64,000 nt of DNA from Vanilla planifolia (Eukaryota > Streptophyta > Magnoliopsida > Asparagales > Orchidaceae): positions 923,001 to 987,000 of the forward strand of contig JAIUJO010000163.1 of the NCBI GenBank assembly GCA_023846275.1. The letters run 5' to 3'. Each line of letters starts with the position of its first letter. Positions within the stretch are counted from its first letter, which is position 1. This document shows positions 39,301 to 51,600 of the stretch, in pieces. Under the pieces are notes generated by a model. The model saw nothing but the letters and a program-made list of their open reading frames with translations, did not search any database and had not been told where the DNA came from. A program made the translations under genes and the position numbers.

Positions 39301-42147
39301 ATAATAGTAGATTTAGAGTTATACAAAAAAATAACCTAATTTAAGAAAAAATTATGATAAATAATATAAATTTTAAGGAATGTTGTACCCAAAAATATTA
39401 AAGAGATTAAGCACAATAGCCTATATCTATAGATCAAGTACAAATTAAAATGTCTTGTAAAGCATGTTAAAATCATAAGAAATGGAATATCTAAAAAATA
39501 GTTAAAAATTTATGTAATTGGTTATAGATAATTGAGACGAGTTCAATGACATTTAGAAAGTATATAAAAATAAATAATAATATATAAATATTTTAATATT
39601 AAATAGATATATGATAAAATTGAAATTAGATAAATTTAAGTATATAAATATGTCAAAAATGCATTATTTATGTTAGTTTAGAGTTATATAGTAATTAAAT
39701 GTAGAAGTTCTCAACATGTGAGATAAATTAGGTAGAAATGTTACATTAAAAGACAATAACAAATTGATAGTAACATGCTAAATCATAAAATTAGCTTCAA
39801 ATAAAAATTTCTTGTAAAACATAAGTAAAACATTAGGAAAAAAATTAAAACAAATATTAAAATAAATTTTAAATGGATATAACTCATTAAGATGAATCCA
39901 AAAATTATTTATTTTCATTTTGATTGAACCTTATTTGGAATTACAAGGAAATACTAAATTAAACTTAAATATGTATAATTTATTAAATTAGGCTTAGGCA
40001 CTTATAAATTAAAAAGGAAATAAGGTAAATTATTGGAATATAATGGAATGAGATCCAAGCAACATAAATGTTTTATGCTAAGAGAGTTAGAGTAAATTAA
40101 TCTAGCCAAACAAATTAAAAAATGAGCTAAAAAATATGAACATGTGTTATTCAAAGATACTAAAGAGATTGATGGTAAAATTCCTGATCATCAAATAAGT
40201 TTGAAGTAAAATGCCACATAAAACACGTAAAAATAATATAAATTAAATAATTTAATAATGTAAAACTAAATTTTTAATTTGATAGAGTAAGTCTAGACGA
40301 GTTCACAAACATTTGTTCCATTCTCAACGTACTTTAAAATTACAATGAATTATCAAAAGCAATTAAAGATATTAAGATTAAATTATTATTTCAATATTAC
40401 TTAATTAAATTATAGATGAAATCATACAAGTTGAGGTAATGTAATATAGGAAAATATGAATATCTTAAAGTCCCACATTAACATAGTTATGAATTGAAAA
40501 GCTTTATAAAGATGCCAAAAATTTAAAATGAAATTGACATAAAAAATAAATTTTTTTATCAAGATAAGTTCCTTATATAGAATCAACTTCATTTTAAATT
40601 ACAATGAATCATAAAATAAAAACGAAAAAATAATAATAAATTATTATTTTTTATTTAGAAAATATATAAGAAAGCTGAATTATGATAAATTCAATTAATA
40701 TTATATAAACAAATGACAATGTTGTAAAGGTCCTAGGCATGGAAATTTGAAGTTTCCTACAAATATAACCATGTCAAAGAAAAATATTTCAACAAATGAG
40801 CTAAATTTTATGGGAAAGTTGTATTCTAAGATATTAAGAAGATTTATTGTAAATTCTTAAAGATCAAATCATATGCAAAAAAAAATGATTCATAAATTGA
40901 GAAATTTTAATTAGATAAAGCTTGTTGCGATGCATCCAACAACATTTGTTTCTTATTGATTAGATCTCCTTTTTCATTTTTTATTAATTAAAAAATTAAG
41001 TAACCCTAAATAATAACAAACAATTTTTGTAATACTAAAAATGTAATTGTTAGAGCTAAAATGACATAAATTAAAAAAATTAACATAACAAAATAATGTA
41101 ATGTAATGGAGACATGGGATGAGATTTAGAGTTAAGTAGTGATATAACCAAATGAAAGCTTAAAATTTGACAATATTTCATAAATTTCATACGATCAATC
41201 CATTCCAAGATAAAACAAAACATTAAGTGACACATTCATTATGAAATAATGTAAGAATCAAAATTTATCATAAAGCAAGCATAAACTTAAGAAAAAAAAA
41301 ACTGAAAAATATGAAATATAGTGTTTAATTTGATAAAGCTGATATAAGGACTTCACCTGTCATAGTTTTGCATCAAAATGGACCTCATTTGGCACTACTT
41401 TAAGTTACTAAAGTAATTAAACATAAATAATAATAAATTGTTATTTCAATGTTAAGAAAATATATACATCAAAATTAAATAAGAAAAGTTAAAAGAATAA
41501 AATATAATAAAATAAAGACATTGTAAATGTTGAATAAACTATAGTTAGAGTTTCATTAAAATATAACAAATTTAAAGTAAAAAGTTTGAAGAAAAAGGTA
41601 AATTGTATAAAAAATCTGCATTCCATGATTGTGAGGAGATCGAGTTTATCTTTCTCAATTATAAGAGTAGACCAAATCTCATATGTCATGATTTAAAAAA
41701 TAGTATAAAATAATCACAAATAAAAAAATTAATATTTAATTGGATAGACCTTGGCAAGTTGAGTCCATCGACGTTTAATTCTTCTCGATGGAACCTCATT
41801 TAGAATATTAAGTAATTTAAAAATAAGATAAGTATAAAAAAATTGTTTTCAATAATTATTAAATATATATTAAAGAAAAAATAACATATATTGAGGAAAA
41901 GTATTATATAAAAATCAAAGCAATGCAAATATCACCAGGGAGGAGATTTAGAGTTACCTCACAATGTAATCAAATCAAAATGAATAATTTAAATAAATGT
42001 GATAAAAAGTAATGTTCATTCAAAAATACTAAGGATATTAGGTTAAACATAATTTATTGAAAATGTCCTATTATGCATGCAAAATTAATATAAAATAAAA
42101 TATTTAAAATATTTAAAAAATATTTAATCGAAAATTTTCTTAGTTTG

Positions 42148-42163
42148 CAAGTCTTAAAACTTG
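42148..42163. other. Palindromic array junction A/B (head to head)
   Basis: CAAGTCTTAAAACTTG is a 16-base palindrome with one mismatched pair and no spacer, dyad between 42,155 and 42,156. Flanking sequence on the left (from 'taatcg', 42,125) and the inverted sequence on the right (to 'caaattg', about 42,188) align over about 30 more bases. The orientation switch therefore occurs at the same monomer position on both sides, just after the 'gagctcattgagatgag' segment. Confidence 0.75.
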
Positions 42164-45100
42164 TCATGTTGAGCCCTACCAAATTGAAAATTTTTTGTTA
42201 ACTTTTTTTTCTATTTTTCTTATTATTTTGGTATTCTTTATGAATCATTTTCTTTCAGACATAGTTTTATAGTCAAGGATGCGACGCACTATCTCGCTGG
42301 TATCTTGAAATGCAACTTTCCAATATATTTTATCTCATTTCATGACACGTTTTTGTTTGATTTTTTTTATTTTATCTAATAATAAAAAATTTATTGTAGT
42401 GTAACTTTAAATTTCTTTGATTTTTTTATTTTGCATTCCCAAAGTTTATCTCATATTAGCTTCAATATACGTTTACCAAATATTAAAATAATAATAATGT
42501 AATTTAAATTTATTTAATTTGGCAATTTTTATAATAGAAAACAAGGTTATGTCAATATGAAATATATGTCGTTAGTTTTGAATGGAGAAGATCTATGTAT
42601 TTAGATATCGATTTTTAATATTTGTAACAGTTTTTTAAAATTTTGTTTCACTTCATCTCCTTGTTATGATTGAACGGAACATTTCTGTATAAATTCGCTA
42701 GCTTGTTCAAGCTTTTCACTTTAATGTCGATATATTACTCTATAGCTCCAAATTCTTCTATCCTTTGTGTTTTACCTTATTTTCAATTGGTTATATTAAA
42801 TTTATTTAATTTATCATATTTTAGATTCACTATTTATTTAATGAATACTACCAAAATAATTAATAATTGTTTATTTTGATTCAAATTAGTAATTTAAAGT
42901 AATTCCAAACAATGTCTGATCAAGACAAAACAAACTTTTTTAGGCTTGTGTTTAATAGCTCTATCCAATATAATACTTATTTTTGGAAATATTAAATATT
43001 TTTTTTTTAGGATTTTATCTCAATTTTTAAGTGACTTTGTCTTGTCCCTAATTTGTTCACCAAAGATATTACATTTGATGCCCATAGAACAAATCTTTCT
43101 AAGATAATTCATCAAATTTCTTAAACTTTTTCACTTTTATTAGCTTATATTGCTGCAAATTTTAATTTTCCATTATTTTAAACTTTACATCTATTTGATT
43201 TAGTTATATTATATTTTTAAAATGCATCATATTTTTATTTTGATACATAATGAGTAAATTTTGCTATAATAATTTATTATTATTTATGCTTATTTAATAT
43301 TTTAATTCATTATAATTCTAAAATATGTTTGATTGAGACAACAAAATGTCATTTGACTCATCATCATCAGATCTATCTAATTAAATATATTTTTAATATT
43401 CTTAGATCCTTTATTTCTTATGGATTTGGCATGTTTTTAAGACAAGATTTGATAATCAAAGATATTACACTCAATCTCCTTATTGTCTTTGAATGTTATG
43501 TTTTAGCATATTTTATCTTATTTCTTTAAATATTTTCTTTGATTTGGTTATATTATTATGATGCTCTACAACTACTCTTGTGTGGCCTTTACATTATTTT
43601 GATTTTGTTATATGAAAATGATATTCATTTCTTACTTTGATTTGGGCACATTATCTTCAATTTATGTCATCTAAGCCATAATACGCACTTTAATAATAAC
43701 AAAAGATAGTTTTTTATTATTTAAGCCAACTTATTTTTCTTATCATGTAATTCAAAATGATGTCTCATCAAGATGAAACAAATGTCATTGTACTTATCTA
43801 AATGAGGTCGATCTAATTAAATAATAAATTTTATTTTTTTAATTATTTTAACTTTAAGGGTTTCCACATGATTTATGAATCATTCTAATTTCTTTTTATT
43901 TTGTAATATATTTACTTAAAAAAAGATAAAAAATTGTTACGTTTTTTCTTATTTACTTTTGTAGTTCTTATTACATCCATACTATGTCTAATAGAGACAA
44001 AACTAATGTTATTCGAATCATCTCAATGCGTTATCTCCAATAAAATATTAATTTCTATCATTTAAAAGTTCATTTTCTAAGATTTTGGCATGTTTTATAA
44101 GCCATCTTGAATTGAACCTAGCTTAGTGATCCACATTATTCCACTTGATCTCCTCAATATAAGGGATATAATTTTCTTATATAATTTATCTCATTAAGTT
44201 ATAGTTTATTCCTTCATCTGGTGATATTAATTAGAATTTCTAATTCATGTCTCATTTTAGCTTTATAATGTTTTCATTTTTTTCCATTAAATCTCTTTAA
44301 TGTATCATAATTTAGCTTTATTATTTGTTAACTAAATGTTTAAAAAACTAGTTATTATTTATATTTATTTAAGTTAATATTTTATTGTAATTCCAATTGA
44401 AGTTGGATTAATAAAAAATATACTTCATTGACTAATCTTGATAAGCATTATTTAATTAAGTAATCTCTTTTATAATTTTAAATATTTTAATTTTCATGGT
44501 TTTTGCATATTTTATGTGATGTTTTGACTATTACATCTTAGAAGATTGAGGATGTTACACACAATCACCTTAGTTCTTTGGATTTCAACTTTTCCAATAT
44601 AATTTATCTCATTTATTTAAATTTTCATCTTTTACTTGTTTTTTATGACGAAACTCAAATTATCCTCTTGTGTAACATTTCCATCACTTTTATTTGATTG
44701 GACTAAATTATTTCAATTTATCTCATTCAAAATTTAATATATACTTATTTAATATTAAAATTAACCGCTTATTTTTCCAATTTATAAAAGCAATTCATAG
44801 TAATTCAAATAAGGTTTAAACCAAATGAAACAAATATTGTTGGATCAATCTCAATGTGTTTCATATATTTAAATAATCATCCTTAAACAATTATATATTT
44901 AATTTCCCAAGGTTTTGGCTTACTTTACATGATAATTTCATTCATACTTGATTTGATGATCTGGGATGTTACACACAATCTTTTAAATATCGTAGAATCT
45001 AACATTCTTATATAATTTAAATTATTTTTTCATAATTCCCTTTTTTATTTTTCAATATTATTATGAAAATAAAAGTCTTCTTTCCTATGGCATTTTTGTT

Positions 45101-45546
45101 ATTATGATTTTATTATATTACATCGTTTTATCTTTCTAATTTGAACTTTAATATATATTTAACAAAAAATTAAAATAATAATTTTCTATTATTTGTTCTT
45201 TTTTACTTAATAATTTGCAATAATTCCAAGCAATGTTTGATTGAGACAAAACAAATGTTATTGGACTCACCTCAACGAAACAAACTTTGTTGGACTAATC
45301 TTGACTAGCTCCTACCGTTAAAAATCTATTTATATTTTGTAAGATATTTTTATTTTGACTGTTCTAGAAGACTTTAAAAGGTATTTTGATTTGTACATGA
45401 TTCGATAATTCAGGATGTTAGACTATGAATCCTTAGTATCTGGTAATGAACCTTTCTTATATAATTTATCTCATTTGTATAAAATTTTTCTTTTATTTTG
45501 TCATCTTATTATGGAGCTCTAATTCTCCTCTATTGTGACCTTTATA

Positions 45547-45594
45547 TTACTTTCAATTTACTATATTATATTACTTTCAATTTACTATATTATA
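45547..45594 (-). repeat. 24-bp tandem duplication inside a satellite unit
   Basis: 'ttactttcaatttactat' plus 'attata' occurs at 45,547 and again at 45,571, followed by a third partial match 'ctacttcaattta'. It is in the same monomer phase as the plus-orientation expansion at 33,241. Confidence 0.8.
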
Positions 45595-48173
45595 CTACTT
45601 CAATTTATAATTTTTTAGTTTTAGTAAATATTTGCTTAATAATAAAAATGTAAGTCTTTATTTTTTTCTTTTTTCACTTATTAGTTTTTATGAGTTCAAA
45701 TCATTGTTTGATAAAGATGAAACTAAAAGCTTTTCACTCACCTTTATAACCTCTATCTAATAAAATTTACCTTTATATATTTTTGATCTATTTAATTATT
45801 TTGGCATGTTTTACAAAATATTTTTATTGATAACATAATTAATGATCTGGAATGTTAGACTCATTAGGTTCTTTGAATGCAATATTTCTATGAAATTTAT
45901 GTCATTTCTTAAAATTTTCATATCGATATCATCATTATGTATGCAACTTCAAATATCTTTTTAATTTGCTTCTAGCATGCTTTTATTTGATAATATTATA
46001 ATGTTGCAATTTATCTAATTTCACTTTAAAGATATTTTTATTTAAAGTAGGAATAATAAATTGTTAATATGCATGCTAATTAACTTTTGTAATTCTTAGT
46101 AATTCCAAAAGTTGTCCAAACAAGGCATGAGAAATGTCATTGGACTAGCCTTAATGAGGTATATCTACTTAAGTAATCATTTATAAATTTTTAAATATTT
46201 CATTTTGTTGGCTTTTAAAAGGATTTAAGGGGTTTCGATTTGCTCCTTATTTAATATCCATCACATTACACTTGATCTCTTTATTACCTTGCAATGAAAC
46301 TTTTCCATAAAATTTATCTGATTTACACAATTTTCTCATTGATTTAGATGTGTTACTATGAAATCAAATTCTCTTCTCGTGTGTGGTTTATATTGTTCTC
46401 GTTTTATTTTATTAAATATTTTTCATTTGTCTCATGTCCAGTGTGATATAAGTTTACTAAATCATAAAATTATAATTTAATATTATTAATGAAAATTTAA
46501 ATTAGTTTTTCCTGTTCTAAAGATGGTTAGATCAAGAAAAAAAAATTTTTAGACTCATCTTAATGATCTTTATTAAATTTAATATTTTATTTTATAATAT
46601 TAGATATTTTATTTTCTAACAATTTGTTATAGTTTGCAAAATATTTTGACTTATGCTTAATTAAATGATCAAAGATGTTACTCTGAATCTCTTTAGTTTT
46701 TTGAAATGTAGCCTTTCTTACACAATTTATCTCAATTCATCAAATTGTTTACTTTTTAGTTATATTACAATGAAACAAAAGTACTTTTCTCATGGAAACT
46801 TTACATTGCTTTTAGTTTGATTAGTTACATTTTTTCAATTTATCTAATTTCAACTTAAAATATATTTTCATTTACTTTTAAAAAACTGTTTTTTTATTTT
46901 TAATTCTTACTTCTAATTTTTAATTTATAAAATTAAAAAAGATGTCATATCGTGACAAAATTAATGTTGCTAGCTAATCTCGATGTACTCTATTTATTTA
47001 AATAACCATATTTATATTTTTAAATACTAAATTTCCTTGCATTTAAGTAATTTTTATGTGACATTTCCATTTTAACATAATTAGTTCTTCAAGGATGTTA
47101 TGCTGAACATCCATAGTATTTGGGAAAGAAACTTTTCGAAACAAGCTATTTCATTTCTATGAATTATTCGATGTTGCTATACAACTAGGAAACTCAATAT
47201 CTCACTCATTCGGCCTTATCAACACTTTAACTTGGTTGTATTACATTGCTATAATTGATCACATTTCAACATTAATATTTATTTGCTTAATATTAGAAAA
47301 ATAATTTATTATTACTTATGTTTATTTACTTTGGTAATTCATAAAAATTTATATGAGAATTGACGGAGATGAAAGCAATGTCGGTACTCAACTTGTGAAG
47401 CTCCCTCAAATTAATTATTTTTTTTTAACATTTTCAAATATACCATTTTTTAATGTTTTTGCATTTATTATGAGTTTTATTATTCTCGATATATTTCATG
47501 TTCAAATTTTTTTACTTTAACTATTTTATATTATAATGAAACTTAAATTCTCTTATTTTGTTGCCCGAATAACATTTTTTGTTTGTCTTTTTTAGCTTTA
47601 GTATATATTTACTTAGAATTATAGTAGGAATTTATTGTTAATTAAGCTTATTTATTTTTGTAGTTCGTAGAGATTTGAAATGAGGATTGATTGAAAAGAA
47701 ACAAATGCCGTTGGACTCATCTTGATGAGTTCTATCCATTTATATACCCATATTTTGTATTTTTTAAATATTTTATCAATAAGAGTTGTGGTGCACTTTA
47801 TGAGATATCCTTTTCTTACAAAATTTGATGATTGAAGATAATACACGTAATCTCTGTAGTATCTTGTTCAAAACTTTTCTAAAAAAATTAATCTCATTTA
47901 TTTAAATTATCACATTGATTAGTGATATTAGTAATTGATTCCAAATCTTCTCTCGTGTTGTTTGCATTAATATGATTATTGTTTGTTGCATTTCATTAAT
48001 TTGCCATATTTCAACTTCAACATAAATATAATTAATATTAAAAAAATAGTTTATTATACTTTATGAAAAATGACTTTATTATTTCATAGTAATTTCCAAT
48101 AAGGTTTGATCAAGATAATACAATCATCATTAGACTTATCTTAACTAGCTTTATCAAATTAAAAATTCATTTC

Positions 48174-48180
<7 letters not shown>

Positions 48181-48251
<71 letters not shown>
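48181..48251. repeat. Compound (AT)n(GT)n(AT)n microsatellite
   Basis: A pure AT tract of about 32 bases, a TG/GT tract of about 20 bases, then another AT tract of about 20 bases. It sits at the A/T-rich spacer position of a satellite unit, about 0.4 kb from the B/C orientation switch. Confidence 0.95.
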
Positions 48252-48670
48252 ATGGCATTAGCATCTTTTTTTAAAATACTTTAAATCGTGCTAGATTTCA
48301 CTATCCAAGACATTGCAAACATCTCCTTATTTTCATGAAAATAGCTTTTTTGTACAATTTATCTCAATTTCTAAATATTTCTCATCGATTTAGTTACATT
48401 ACTCAGTAATCTCAATATCTTCTTCTTATAACTTTATATCGCTTTTGTTTTGTCTTATTAAATTACTTCATTTCATCTTATTTTGGAATTGACATATATT
48501 TTCTTATTATTATTATAATAATTTATTATTATTTATTCTATATTGGTTTGGCAATCTTTTAGAATTCCAAAGGTGTGAGAAAAAATGCATCGTTGTGAAT
48601 CATCTCAACCATTGCCATCCAATAAAAATTTATTTTTGTATTTTTAAACATATATTACATATTCTTTGAT

Positions 48671-48695
48671 TGAGAAATATAAGGAGATCAGGTAT
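48671..48695. other. Array orientation switch B/C
   Basis: To the left the satellite runs minus, up to the A/T spacer ('gtatttttaaacata', about 48,640). To the right it runs plus, from 'ataaggagatcagg' (about 48,677). The two sides stop at different monomer positions, so this junction is not a simple palindrome. About 100 bp of monomer is unmatched between the sides. Confidence 0.65.
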
Positions 48696-51600
48696 AGAAT
48701 TCTCAATCATCAAATAAGATTTGACTAAAAGGTTTTCATGAAATATGCCAAATACCTTCAATAAAATTAAAAATATTAAAACAAATGTGTATTTATATAG
48801 ATCTTATTAATATTATAAAAATAATGGTTTTTCATCTAAATTAAATAAAAATTATAATTATAGGTAATTACCAAAAAAGAATAAATAAAAATGAACTAAA
48901 TAAAAGTAAATAATTTTAAATTAATATAAGCAAATCAAAGTAAATAATTTGTTGAAATAAGATAAATTACACGAGAGTGTTGCAATCCACGACATTATGG
49001 AGATTTAGTGAAGTGTTCTCAATCTTCAAATTAGGTAGCGATGAAAATGACTTGCAAGCATGCTAATTTTTAGAAAATAAAAATATTTAAAATATAAATA
49101 ATTAATATTTAATATGATAGAGCTCATTGAGACTAGTTCAAAGATGATTGTTTCATCTCTAAATATTATATATATATATATATATATATATCTTAAAGTT
49201 CAAATATTAAATAAAGAAACGTAGTATAACAAAGATATGATGCTCTAAAGGTCACAAGAGAGAAGATGTGTAGGTATAAAGTAAAAAAACAAATTCAAAA
49301 AAAGGAAACATGATATAAATTATATTCGAAAATAGCATTCTAAGATATGAAGGACATCATGTGTAACATTGTCGATAACAAACTTTTGTATGAATTAATA
49401 GTACTCGTAAATCTTGCTAAAACCTAAAGAAATAGAACTTTCCAAAAAAATGTTCAAGATAATAAAAATAAACATTTAATCAAGTAAAACTCATCAAGAT
49501 GATTCCAACAATATTTATTTTGTCTTTATTAGATGTCAGTAAAAATTAATACAAATTATAAAAATAAAAAAATAATATTAAATAAATATTTTAATATAAA
49601 GCTAGTATATTTTAAAGCTAAAATGACATTAATTGAAAAAACATAATAAAACAAAATGAAAGCAATAATATTTTAAATATGACTACACAAGAAAGTTATA
49701 ATTCAAGGAGTTAATTAGATAGAGTGTAAAATTCTTAATCATCAAACAAGAATTAAATAAAACTTTTTTCAAAAAGCTTCTTGAAACACTACAAAATAAA
49801 ATATTTTAACTATTAAAAAAATTTATTAGCTTAGAGCTCATCGAGATGAGCCCAAGGAGTATTTGTTCTTCTCTATCGAAACACATTTAAATTTAATATA
49901 AAATACAAAGTAAATAACCATAAATAATAATCTATTATTATCTCTACATTAAACTAATATAGATCGATTCTTATACAAGAGAGATTGAAGAAATACAGTA
50001 AAATGAAACATAGTATATTTATATGTTACACAAGTAGGGAATTTGATTAATATGGTAATACAACTAAATCAATAAGAAAGGTCTTCGTCAAATAAAATAA
50101 ATTCTATGGGAAAATTGCATTCCAAGGTACTAAGAAAAGTGACTTTAACACCTTAATCATCAGACACGGTTCTAATTAGAATGTATAAAAAAGAATGTCC
50201 ATAACATAGAGAATAAAGCATTTAAAAATATATACTTAAATGGATAGGGCCTATTCAAACAAGTCCAATAATGTTTGTTCCATCTTGATTGGACAATGTT
50301 TGGAATTAGATTAAAATTGCAATGTAAATAAGCATATATGGTAACAAATTTTTATTTTAATGTTAATAAAAAAATATATTAATATTCAAATGTAAAAAAT
50401 TCAATAAATATAATACAACCAAATCAAACAAATGTAGATATCACACAAGTGATGATTTAGAATTACATAATGATAAAATAAAATCAATTAAAAAAATTTG
50501 AAGAAATGAGACAAACTTTGTTGGAAGCTAAATTTCGAGATAATTAAGAGATATAGTGCAACATTTCGATCATCCAATAATCTATGATTCCTTAGAAAAT
50601 AATATATATATATAGGAATAAATATTCAGTTGGATAGAGCATTTCCAGATAAGTCCTATGACATTTTTTCATTTTGATCAAACCATGCTTCGAATTAACA
50701 TCAAATACCAAGGTCAATAAACCTAAAGAATAATGTATAAATATTTTATTCTATGGTAAATATATATATTGAAGCAAAAAATAATTGATAAATTATAGTA
50801 ATGTAATTAACTAAATCAAACCAAAGTGACGGTCACAAGAGATAAGATTTACTACAAAAATTTGAAGAAAAGAGATAAGTTGGATTAGAAAGTTGAATTC
50901 CATGATACTGATGTAATCAAACATAAAATCAACAATCATTAAGTTAGATATTAATCAAATGTTTATTAAAGCATGCAAAGGCCTTGGAAAATAAAATATT
51001 AAAAAATATAAATAATAAATATTTAGTTATACAAATCTCATCAAGATGAGTCTAATGTCTTTTTCTTGGTCTCGAATAAACCATGTTTCGAATTATAGAG
51101 AATTACCAAAGGAAATATGCATAAATAATAATAAAAATAATGTTTAAAATTATATTCATGATTTAATGAGGTAAATTAAAGAAATATAACCTAACCAATT
51201 CAAAGCAATGTGGTGGTTACATAAAAGAAAATTTAAAATTACATAGTAACATAACAATATCAATGCAAACAATTTGCAATGGATGCCAAAACTAGTGTGT
51301 AAAATATTTGAAATATAAAATTTAATATATGATGTATATAGCTCATTGAGAAGCATCAAATAACAATTGTTTAATCTCGATATGAATTTTTTCTAGAAAT
51401 ACTACAAATCTCCAAAGTAATTATGCATAAATAATAGTAAATTATTTTTTAAAATAAATTATTCAAATGGATATGAAAATATGTGAAAATATTAACAATT
51501 TATTACTTCTTTTTTAAGTTAATAAATATTAAAATTAAAATAAAATAAATTGAAGCAACACAATCTATCTTATGCTAAGCAAGATAGAGTTCACATGAAA

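Larger units (their letters stand above)
29135..42155 (+). repeat. Diverged satellite array A, plus orientation
   Basis: About 32 head-to-tail units, mean spacing about 400 bp and most commonly 405-425 bp. The orientation is called plus because the best-conserved box reads near GCATTCCAAGATACTAAGG. Unit order is this box; 'gagattgagtgtaacatcct' then 'gatcatcaaat'; 'aaaatgtctcataaagcatg'; an A/T tract; 'ggatagagctcattgagatg'; 'tttgaattac'; 'ataagcataaataataa'; 'gagataaattgaagtaatgt'; 'gtcacatgagaggagattta'; and 'gagataaattgtatgagaaa'. The phase marker 'gagctcattgagatgag' falls near 29,305, 30,125, 30,515, 30,928, 33,535, 33,955, 36,760, 39,108 and 41,750, among others. Neighbouring units are roughly 60-75% identical by eye. 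Several units carry internal deletions (34,365-34,636; 35,808-36,345; 40,288-40,558). No coding capacity. Confidence 0.88.
42156..48670 (-). repeat. Diverged satellite array B, minus orientation
   Basis: About 15 units of the same satellite, reverse-complemented. The box reads near 'agtatcttggaatgcaactt' and the phase marker 'ggactcatcttgatgagc'. Markers lie near 43,357, 43,790, 44,020, 44,428, 44,845, 45,280, 45,735, 46,140, 46,550, 46,970, 47,385, 47,710, 48,135 and 48,590. The unit at 43,790-44,020 has lost about 190 bp. A short duplicated stretch 'caaac/atgttgttggact' type is seen at about 45,250-45,300. Frames such as 43,329-43,529 are chance products of the repeat. Confidence 0.87.

Noticed and set aside
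42156-48670. Block B as a mirror-image duplication of the end of block A
   Set aside because: Short units occur at similar distances from the joint (about 1.6-1.87 kb), but the deleted parts differ and the other unit lengths do not mirror.
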